From positions 1,054,001 through 1,118,000 of the forward strand of contig NC_058193.1 in NCBI RefSeq assembly GCF_907165205.1: DNA of 64,000 nt. The letters are read 5' to 3'. Under the pieces are notes generated by a model. It did not search any database and was not told where the DNA came from. It saw nothing but the letters and a program-made list of their open reading frames with translations. Made by a program: the position numbers and the translations under genes. This document shows, in pieces, positions 56,587-64,000 of this stretch; within the stretch, counting starts at the first letter, position 1, and every line of letters starts with the position of its first letter. The stretch comes from Coccinella septempunctata (Eukaryota > Arthropoda > Insecta > Coleoptera > Coccinellidae).

Positions 56587-57649
56587 TACTCCATTCACTT
56601 TTATTTTAGTTGTCGGTTGGCCATAGAAATTTGACACATTTCACTCTGTATAGTACGAAAATATGGGGTTATGACGCTTGTCAAAACATTTTTGGGTTTT
56701 AAATCAACGCTATGTTGCCCGTTCTACGTGAAAGTTTCTTTTATTACGTTTTTTATCACAATGTCGAATCACTTCGGAAAATATGTGACGAACATAATTG
56801 ACGTTTATACGAACTGATTGAAGGCATACCAAATCCAGTTATATGCATGGAAAATACAAGAGATCAGTATAATATCATAATATGTACTAGCTAATGTTAA
56901 TGTTCGTTATCTTCATTGGCTAAAGTTTGAATACGTTCCATCAGTTGTAAATTTCAAAAATATTAACCCGAAGAAGAAATGCATATGATGCAGTGGTTGG
57001 ACAGGACAACTGGCGCCTATTTGTGGGTGTTCATCTTAATACATTGATATAATAATAATAATTAGGTATTTATTGGTACCTTCAGTCATTTACAATGTAT
57101 AGAACAAGTCCAATGAAAAATAGAAAAATCCGTTTTCGGGAACTTATTCTACGATGACATTCATCGAAAATCCTGTAGTAAACTTTTCTCATTAATTCAC
57201 CCAAACATAAAATTCTCAAATGCCACCACTTTTTTGGGTCTCCCAATAGAAGGAAATTCTTTGTCATCCTCTTCATCCACAACCTTTCTGATTGTGGTAA
57301 TATTCAGCTGAAATATAAGTCGTTTAGATTCAGATGAAACATAATATAAATTTTCTATTCTCTTACATTGAATATGTTCGCTACCGTCTGTCGTATTGTG
57401 AATTTTAGAATATCAGGGTATAACTATTTGAATGAGCGGACCTGAAATCTAAATAACACTTCCAGAAACCCTGTCTCTTTTTTCAATCACTTTCGGCATT
57501 TTCGTAATATTAATTGATATAAGTTGTGGCAACGGCGTTATAACATTAACGACATTTCATCAGTGCCAACCTTACTCCGTTCTAGTTACAAAAACTTGAG
57601 AACATTATTTCATGGCCAACCGACTGCTAAAATAAATGTGAATGCAGTA
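56587..57649. mobile_element. TIR element copy B (ACTCCATTCAC family)
   Basis: Left end ACTCCATTCACTTTTATTTTAG, right end ACTGCATTCACATTTATTTTAG in complement. The body matches 35526-36737 apart from a deletion of about 155 bp at GTGGTTGG/ACAGGACAAC (57000). The minus frame again carries EED-KEFPSIGRPKK-like residues in one phase. No clear target duplication; an old, non-autonomous family. Confidence 0.7.
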
Positions 57650-57662
57650 TAGAAAAATAGAA

Positions 57663-57786
57663 AATGCTGTTCCTACGCCAACTTAGAATTGGCTCATAGT
57701 TTATTTGAAATAGCATCATCTTCCTCATAAATTGGTCAGTTTTTCATTTTGTTCAATCGTCGTGAAGGTCTTCAGTCAATAATACA
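57663..57786 (+). repeat. Direct repeat, right copy (with 56277-56425)
   Basis: Same orientation as the left copy and immediately beyond the TIR element. Could be a local tandem duplication into which the element inserted, or remnants of a longer terminal repeat. Confidence 0.7.
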
Positions 57787-57908
57787 TACATATCATAGGT
57801 TGATTCAATTGAGTATTGACCGAAAGTTGAATTTATTTGATTTATCCATCATCGAAAAGGTAAGAGAATCAATTTATAAGAGGCATTCATATACTGTAAC
57901 CTTTTAGA

Positions 57909-58054
57909 CATGGGCGCCCGCAGAAATTTTTCTCAGGGGGGGCAAAATATCATCTACGATTAGTTTTACTGAAAGAAAAATTTCTCTAACGGTGTCTATC
58001 AGAATCTCAGGGGGGGCCGTGGCCCCCCCTGGCCCCCCCCTGCGGGCGCCCATG
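57909..58054. mobile_element. 146-bp hAT-like MITE, GC-rich ends
   Basis: Perfect TIR CATGGGCGCCCGCAG at both ends. CTTTTAGA flanks exactly (57901-57908 and 58055-58062), an 8-bp target duplication. Runs of seven G or C lie inside each end. CA...TG ends with 8-bp duplications fit hAT (or P). Non-coding. Confidence 0.85.
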
Positions 58055-58062
58055 CTTTTAGA

Positions 58063-58560
58063 TTAATTTATTTTGACAATTTCCCAGACTTTTCTTGTTA
58101 TTTACACCTCTTCATTTTAATTATTCTTGATCCCAGTCTTTGCTGAAACACGTGCATAACTTCCAACTTCTCAAGCTGTTTTTGATATCCAACTGAAACA
58201 ACTGAATTCGTAAATCTGACAACAGGTCGCAGATTTTCTAGATTCCAGATCTAGCTATTCCAAAAAAAACAGGGGCGTACTCAGAGTTCTGTCCCTGAAC
58301 AAACTCGATACTGCTGCGAAAACTACAAAATTTTTCCTTTTTGCCATTGTTTAGTTGATAAAATCGTAGATCGATCGAATAAGATTGACTGAATATATGG
58401 ATGGACTGATGGAGAAAGCAGTGTTTCATTTTCTGACAGTCTAACGGCGTCAAGGTCATTCTTTACGGACTAGTGTGGGAAAGTAACGGTTTCAAAATTG
58501 AAACGATTACAGGAAACTAGTCCTGCGTTGTAGAGGAATCAGGGATCGCTAAGTTCTTGA
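58063..58560. other. No gene recognised
   Basis: Sequence between the hAT-like MITE and the Penelope-like fragment. No coding motif was seen. Confidence 0.4.
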
Positions 58561-58627
58561 TAGATATTTGATCTTATCTTGATTTCATTTCAGGAAGTAA
58601 TTTCAGAATTTCAAGACAAAGACACTG

Positions 58628-59374
58628 ATGGCGGATTTGGAATGTGGCCTTCGCTCTGTTGATAAAAACTTCACGAATTTGTTATCTTCAAAAATTTATA
58701 CACTTCTCGAGTCATGTAAGAAAAAGGAGGGTCAGGCTACTATGAAGTCCGTGAAAGAGAAGATAACTGAGAACAGTTTGGTGGTTTCAAAAGCGGATAA
58801 GGGGAATTGTATCGTTGTAATGTCAAGGGAGCACTATGTGGAACATGTGTTGAATTTTATTAGCGAAAACGACTTTGTTCAGTTGGATAGGAATCCCATG
58901 AAAGATAACCAGAAGACATTCAATGATGCCGTTCATATGTGTGGCCCAAAATTGTGTGACAGTTACCGGAAATTCCAACCAATGACTCATCACCCTCCTA
59001 GACTATATTGCCTACCAAACCTTTGCATCAGACCAGTCGTGTCATTTTGTGAGACTCTAGCATATGATTTGTCGCATTGGTTGATTAACTTTATAGAGAA
59101 AAACCTACAGTGCCGCTCACCATACAGTATAGTGAACACCACTGACATACCGAGTGGGTGGCTCTTGTTTTCTTTCGATGAAATTCTGAAACTTTTCGGG
59201 CACATGCTGTGCGCGTCTACATTGGATGATGAACGGTGTGAGAGTATTCTGCATCTCGTTAAATTATGCAAAATTATTTTACATTCGATGACATTTTTTA
59301 TAGAATGGGTAATGGTGTCGGTATGGTTAATCCTCTCTCCCCCTGCTTTACCGAGATATTCATTTTCTTTTTGA
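58628..59374 (+). pseudogene. Penelope-like reverse transcriptase fragment
   Basis: LVVSKADKGNCIVVMSREHY, then FVQLDRNPMKD, HHPPRLYCLPNLCIRP and VSFCETLAYDLSHWL form the N-terminal part of a Penelope-type RT (the SKADKGN and P-x-LY-x-LP-K-x-H-K-like blocks). SIVNTTDIPSGWLLFSFD approaches the first catalytic Asp, after which sequence similarity fades. It is a separate fragment from the GIY-YIG piece at 29860-30549. Confidence 0.75.
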
Positions 59375-59568
59375 GATAATGTTGGTGTTCTGCACAGCTA
59401 ATCCTTTCGCGGATAGGATATTGTTGTGTACCGTTATATTGATGACGTGAGAGTGTGTTGGACAGGAGATCAGGATTAGACGCCTTTTCAGGCTGGATCA
59501 ATGGTCTTCACATCAAGATTAATTGTACTATGGAACTGGAAGAACATTCTGCAATTTCATTTCTTTTA

Positions 59569-59701
59569 GGGCCGTGTGCACCGACTAATTTAAGGCGAGA
59601 TTAACGTTAATACTCGATTATTTCTCTGATTTCTATAGCAGTTACCATAGCAATCACCGAATTAACGTTAATCCTGTCTTTAAGAAGTCGGTGCACTCGG
59701 G
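59569..59701. mobile_element. 133-bp hairpin MITE, GTGCACCGACT ends
   Basis: Left end GGGCCGTGTGCACCGACT, right end (complement) CCCGAGTGCACCGACTT. The inner part repeats ATTAACGTTAAT in both halves. TTTTA flanks both ends (59564-59568 and 59702-59706). Non-coding. Confidence 0.65.
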
Positions 59702-59706
59702 TTTTA

Positions 59707-60600
59707 CTGACGCGAGAAAATAACATGATTTCTTTCAGCATATACAGAACGTGCTCCCAAATAGACCATTCAGACGATTCACTTCACATCCGCACATCAT
59801 TTAAGTCAACGCCTTACCGGACTAAGATTCATGGTACATAGATTGTTCAGCTTTCCCCATTTCCGATCTGAACTTAATATAATAATTAGACATCTTGCCG
59901 TTAGAAATGAATACGACCTGAAATGGGTCGAATCTTTGGTGAGGAGTGGTGAATGAGGGGTCTGAACTTCGACAGTTCCTGTTTTTTAGTACATGAAATT
60001 TTTATGTATAGGCCCAAACACCAAGTTTGACAGTTTATTTCAAGAACATTGTATCATGACAGCTGACAGGTCTCCCAATATTTTACATACTAGAAAACTT
60101 TGGAATTTGGACTAATGAAAAATATGTGTCATTACGCAAATACAAGTTTTTCGTCAATATTTCAGATTTAAAACGTCATAGAATTCCGTGGTCATGGATA
60201 GTCAACGACAATATCTCTGAAATTTGGCTCAACTTTGATATACTCTTATATGGAAACGGGTTGAGGAACGACGCCTCATTCGAGAATTTTGTGATCTATA
60301 ATAAAAAAAATAGAGCTTTGTTTATATTCAGTTTTCCAGAGGAGATAAAACCGAAAAAAATCGAAAACATGCATTTTTGGCCAACAAAAGATTAGCTTAA
60401 CTCTCTGAGGAGGAAACCTAGGATAGTTTTCCTGGATGAGTCGTTCAAACAATTGAATCTTTATTGGAAGAATTGTTTCTCGTAGTTTTCATCGCATTGT
60501 CAGTAAAAATTAAATTCGATTCATCCAGTAGCAGTTGCAGCTATCACAAACCAAAAGCAATACTGGATGGAGAACGATCCTTACGTCATCGTTGCATCGG
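59707..60600. other. No recognised gene
   Basis: Contains an 89-codon frame at 60126-60395 (basic at the end, no motif), probably a chance or relic frame. No repeat boundary was seen. Confidence 0.35.
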
Positions 60601-60619
60601 CTCCAATACTGAATTGAAC

Positions 60620-60646
60620 CACAGATTACAGAGAATGTAATCTGTG
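60620..60646. mobile_element. 27-bp micro-hairpin insertion, 8-bp TSD
   Basis: Perfect 11-bp arms CACAGATTACA and TGTAATCTGTG around GAGAA, flanked exactly by AATTGAAC (60612-60619 and 60647-60654). The arm sequence matches one arm of the 31-bp insertion at 16257-16287. Confidence 0.78.
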
Positions 60647-61539
60647 AATTGAACGCACGAAGCCGCCTACAGTGGACAACCTCTGTAGCGCCGCGCCGCC
60701 TGTTTTGTAGCGGCTACAAACGCTAGTTTCGCGTGAGCTTGTAGCTCAAAAATCTAAGAAGTGTTGTGCTGAAGAACTAACCTTCTCTCTTCTCGAGTTG
60801 TTGATAACACTATAGCGAGGAAAATAAATTCATTTCAACTATCAGTTTTTTGGATGTTTATAATTGCACCAATATTGATGATGCTTTCATAAGATTTGCA
60901 CAAATAATACAACATTGTTTGGAAATAAATTGTCCATTAATCCTACCTAGAAACTCAAATCAAAATAGGAAAAAGTGGATCAATAAGGAAGTAATTGAAG
61001 ATAGCAAAAGTTTGAAAAATTTGGATTGGTTAAAGAAAAACTTGTAGTCTCATGACTCCTATCTTACCTATAAAAAGGCAAAATCTGATTACAAACGACT
61101 TCTCTAGCGCACTAAATCTTGATATTATGGAAAGGTTATAAACTCTTTTAGCAGTAGTAATAGAACAGTATGGAATATAGTTAATAGCATTACTGGTAGA
61201 AAAAGTGGTATAAAATCTGCATTGGAAATAAATCACTCTAGTAAAAAATATACACAATCAAGAGATATTGATAATCTATTCTCAGATCAATTTACCACGG
61301 TTGCTGAGAGAAGATTCCAGAATTATTATGGTAATGTCTTGTCATCTTCTTTTACAACCTCTGTTTTGTTGGGGAGCACTTTCTTTTTTCACCCCGTTGT
61401 TAAGGAGGAAATTGTTAGTACTGTGAAAGCATTTGAGAATAAAAAGAGTACTGGTAAAGATGGAGTACTTATGTCTATCTTAAAGTCTATTGTGGATAAT
61501 ATTGCTGATCATCTAGTATATATATCATCAACTTATCGT

Positions 61540-61553
61540 CTGATGAAGGAGTC
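61540..61553 (+). ncRNA. Hammerhead ribozyme core, 5' half
   Basis: CTGATGA matches the conserved core exactly and is followed by A and the stem II strand GGAGTC. The complementary strand GACTCC lies at 62077-62082 and is followed by GAAAC. Between them sits a TA-flanked MITE, placed in the loop of stem II. Confidence 0.65.
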
Positions 61554-61560
61554 TGATATA

Positions 61561-62074
61561 CAGTCCCTGGCCATATTATTAGACGCATTGATTCGATGCA
61601 AAATCTCAATATTGAATTATTAAATTGAATGTATATGTTACATATACTTCATCTGTAAATGGTTTTCACATATAATATATCATATTGGATAAAAATTATT
61701 GATTTATTGATGATTAAAGATGAAATTCTAATATTTTGCTGAGCCACCCTGTGTAGCTATGAGAGCTTCATACTATCAAAGCAGAATTGTTCGGTTTGCT
61801 GCATTCGAAGATAATGATTTCCTATGTGGATTATCGAAATAACGTCCGAACCTGCAGAATGCAAGACATCCACTGGAAGACATAGTACTGATTCATACTT
61901 AAGTATTAATACTACAACATCAAAAATAAATGCCAAATAGAACAATTTAATGAGAGTCGTAGATAAAACTGACATTCTGTGGAAATGAAATTCAAATATT
62001 CTGCTTTTTCCTCGGGCAATACCAGTAAATATAAAAAAAAATCTCAGTGCGTCTAATAAACTGGCCAGGGACTG
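61561..62074. mobile_element. Tc1/mariner-type MITE, 514 bp
   Basis: TIR CAGTCCCTGGCCA at both ends, continuing on the left TATTATTAGACGCA and on the right (complement) GTTTATTAGACGCA. TA flanks both ends (61559-61560 and 62075-62076). These ends are typical of Tc1-type elements. Non-coding. Confidence 0.85.
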
Positions 62075-62076
62075 TA

Positions 62077-62090
62077 GACTCCGAAACGTC
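62077..62090 (+). ncRNA. Hammerhead ribozyme core, 3' half
   Basis: Stem II strand GACTCC followed by GAAACGTC. With 61540-61553 it would rebuild CTGATGA, a 6-bp stem, a TGATATA-like loop and GAAA. Stems I and III cannot be confirmed: pairing between the bases before CTGATGA and those after GAAAC is weak here. Confidence 0.6.
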
Positions 62091-62547
62091 ACAAAGAATT
62101 ATAATTTCAACGTTTTTTATTTTGAGTTATTGTCAGGCAACAATTTTTTCTAGTTAATTTGCTCCTGACAAATTAGTGCAAGAATTTACGCAGGAGCAAA
62201 TCGTTGATTTCATTTTTAATTGAGTTTGTTTCAGAGATTGGGAGTGAAAACCCTAAAAAGTTTATGAAGAGAAACTTATCAGTTACAACTGGGAAATTCC
62301 CTGATCTCTTGAAGGTGGTATCTGTGATTCCTGTTTAAAAAAAAGATCCGTGTAACATCAACAATTATAGGCCTATTTCAATATTAAGTGTTTTCTCAAA
62401 ACTTTTTGAAAAAATTGTTTATAATAGGATGATTTCGTTTTTGACTCGTTTTCAAATTATAACCGACTGTCATTATGGTTTTAGAGAAAAAGATCTACAC
62501 AGACAGCAGCATTTTCATTAGTTCGTCTATAAAAAATTGGACGAAGG

Positions 62548-62756
62548 AATGTCCCTAATGGCACAAAGTAGTCCTATGGACATCCATAGGACGTCCTCTT
62601 CGGACATTACGGACATCCATGGGACGTCCATTTCTGGTACAATGGACGTTCTATGGACATCCGAGGGACGTACAAATGTCACAACTTTGAACCGAATTCG
62701 GACGTCCATCGCGGACGTCCAATGGATATCCCGTTGGGACCATCATTAGCTATCTC
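62548..62756. repeat. GGACGTCC/GGACATCC palindrome cluster
   Basis: At least ten copies of ATGGACGTCC-, GGACATCC- or GGATATCC-type words occur in 200 bp in both orientations, so the strand can fold on itself many ways. It truncates the Jockey-type RT gene. Related words recur in the satellite at 63255-64000. Confidence 0.7.
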
Positions 62757-62759
62757 AAC

Positions 62760-63250
62760 GGTACAAAAATTTACCACGACGTTGGCTATCTATTAGAATT
62801 TTAATGTCCTAGAACACAATGTCTTACACTCAGACGCAGATGGTAATTTCTGTTCTCATTTCCATCCATACTTACTAGAAAGTTTTTACACTTGGCCCGG
62901 ATTCGAACTCGCGAGTACGTGGGGACATCGCATTACTGGGTCTTCGCTGCAACCGTCCTAGCTACCGAGACTATACGATATACCTACTTGTAGGAACATA
63001 TTCATTATATTGTTAACTGATTTATGGAATAGTAGTCGATTAATACAGAAATACCATATAATAAAAACTAAAGTCTCAAAACTCAAACATAGATTATTTT
63101 ATAATAGTATTTACTCAAGTATTTAGTCTTCTTTCATCATAACGTTATACATAATATAATATTCATAAGATATTCATATACTACAAAGCAGAAAAATGGA
63201 GTTTAGTGAAAAATAATATTAAATTTTGGTGTTCATTGATATACATGTAT
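62760..63250. other. No gene recognised
   Basis: AT-rich spacer between the GGACGTCC cluster and the terminal satellite. A frame-free stretch with a possible tRNA-like 'GGTTCGAAC'-type word near 62900 (GGATTCGAACTC) but no cloverleaf could be drawn. Confidence 0.35.
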
Positions 63251-63254
63251 GTAT

Positions 63255-64000
63255 TATTTGGTCCATATTACGGACTCCTAGTGAATATCCGGTATGGAAA
63301 TTTAAAAGATGTCCCTACCGGATATCCACTAGGTATCCGTGATGGACGTTATACGGACCATGTAATGTGTATATGTAATTTGGTCCATATTACGTGCATT
63401 ACGGACACCTAGTGGATATCCGGTAGGGACATCTTTTGAATGTACGGACTCCTAGTGAATATCCGGTATGGACATTCAAAAGATGTCCCTACCGGATATC
63501 CACTAGGTGTCCGTGATGGACGTTATACGGACCATGTAATATATACATGTTATTTGGTCCATATTACGTCCATTACGGACTCCTAGTGAATATCCGGTGA
63601 GGACATTCAAAAGATGTCCCTACCGGATATCCACTAGGAGTCCGTACATTCAAAAGATGTCCTACCGGATATCCACTAGGTGTCCGTGATGGACGTTATA
63701 CGGACCATGTAATATATACATGTTATTTGGTCCATATTACGTCCATCACGTACTCCTAGTGAATATCCGGTGAGGACATTCAAAAGATGTCCCTACCGGA
63801 TATCCAATAGGTGTCCGTCAAGGACGTTATACGGACCATGTAATATATACATGTTATTTGGTCCATATTACGTCCATTACGGACTCCTAGTGAATATCTG
63901 GTGAGGACATTCAAAAGATGTCCCTACCGGATATCCACTAGGTGTACGTGATGGACGTTATACGGACCATGTAATATATATGTATAAGTTATATGGTCCG
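63255..64000. repeat. Hairpin satellite, 131-bp unit, runs off end
   Basis: ATACGGACCATGTAAT recurs at 63351, 63525, 63698, 63829 and 63960, so the unit is 131 bp, with about 43 bp extra in the first two. Each unit is itself inverted: GGTCCATATTACGTCC, GGACTCCTAGTGAATATCCG and GGACATTCAAAAGATGTCC mirror CCGGATATCCACTAGG, TCCGTGATGGACG and TATACGGACC. The array continues past the window. Confidence 0.88.

Larger units (their letters stand above)
61538..62272 (+). mobile_element. Hammerhead-bearing insertion, 8-bp duplication
   Basis: Interrupts the Jockey-type RT gene, with AACTTATC on both sides (61530-61537 and 62273-62280). Without its own 514-bp passenger the insert is about 219 bp. It starts at the hammerhead core, holds an 11-bp-arm hairpin (ATTTGCTCCTG, about 62157-62208), and has no ORF. 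It could be a 5'-truncated Penelope-like terminal region or a small ribozyme-bearing retroelement. Confidence 0.6.
60850..62520 (+). pseudogene. Jockey-type ORF2, interrupted by nested elements
   Basis: Pieces read in order: linker (DVYNCTNIDDAFIRFAQIIQ, NRKKWINKEVI); fingers (FHPVVKEEIVSTVKAFENKK, STGKDGV, LKSIVDNIADHLVYI); then, after the insertion at 61538-62272, NLSVTTGKFPDLLKVVSVIP, a TAA, and INNYRPISILSVFSKLFEKI, HYGFREKD. The two sides join at AACTTATC, and a one-base slip in TATATATA restores the frame. The catalytic part is truncated at the right by the repeat at 62548. Confidence 0.8.

Noticed and set aside
62890..62910. GGATTCGAACTC, resembling a tRNA B box
   Set aside because: No A box at the right distance and no acceptor stem could be paired, so neither a tRNA nor a SINE head is supported.
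63255..64000. CRISPR-like array at the right end
   Set aside because: Repeats are large, self-complementary and tandem without unique spacers; the context is eukaryotic.

Overview
The window looks like insect nuclear DNA, AT-rich and dominated by transposable elements. An insect source is inferred from the mix of element families (Ty3/Gypsy, Jockey, RTE, Penelope-like, Tc1, PIF/Harbinger and a THAP-bearing P-like element), from a Ly6-type secreted-protein gene with long introns, and from the absence of any prokaryotic signal. A beetle is plausible but cannot be shown from the sequence alone. No tRNA, rRNA, CRISPR array or operon was seen.

Only one host gene is convincing. It is a small Ly6/uPAR-type protein on the + strand. 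Exon 1 (32538-32723) encodes a signal peptide and the first cysteine block, and exon 2 (45255-45312) joins it exactly in frame across a 12.5 kb intron. A 37-nt candidate third exon (48711-48747) follows, and the gene probably runs on toward the right.

Layout. At 0-10 kb, two tiny hairpin insertions precede a P-like element with a perfect 8-bp target duplication (2237-3630) and an apparently intact Ty3/Gypsy element with identical 234-bp LTRs (3742-9822, minus). That Gypsy element carries an extra small ORF upstream of gag. At 10-20 kb, a second P-like copy is split by an RTE-type non-LTR element with a 10-bp target duplication. It is followed by a TAA-flanked MITE into which two micro-hairpins and a second TAA-flanked MITE have inserted, then a foldback element and a Tc1 relic. 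At 20-32 kb lie a structured repeat with tandem modules, a 1.6-kb long inverted repeat, two Harbinger elements with transposase relics, a mariner-type relic and a Penelope-like (PLE) fragment. At 32-49 kb is the Ly6 gene, its introns packed with RTE, Jockey-like, MADF-domain and MITE fragments. At 49-53 kb is a full-length but mutated Jockey element with a 13-bp target duplication. At 54-55.4 kb is a complete Tc1-like element with a damaged transposase. At 55-64 kb are more relics, a Jockey-type reverse transcriptase interrupted by a hammerhead-ribozyme-like insertion that is itself split by a Tc1-type MITE, and a hairpin-rich satellite running off the end.

The two most unusual signals are these. 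(1) A set of extremely short palindromic insertions (26, 27, 31, 38 and 40 bp) are each bracketed by an 8-bp direct repeat, together with longer relatives (146 and 201 bp). They look like terminal-inverted-repeat-only transposons. (2) The Gypsy element encodes a separate 81-residue protein with a predicted myristoylation signal and one membrane segment, placed before gag.
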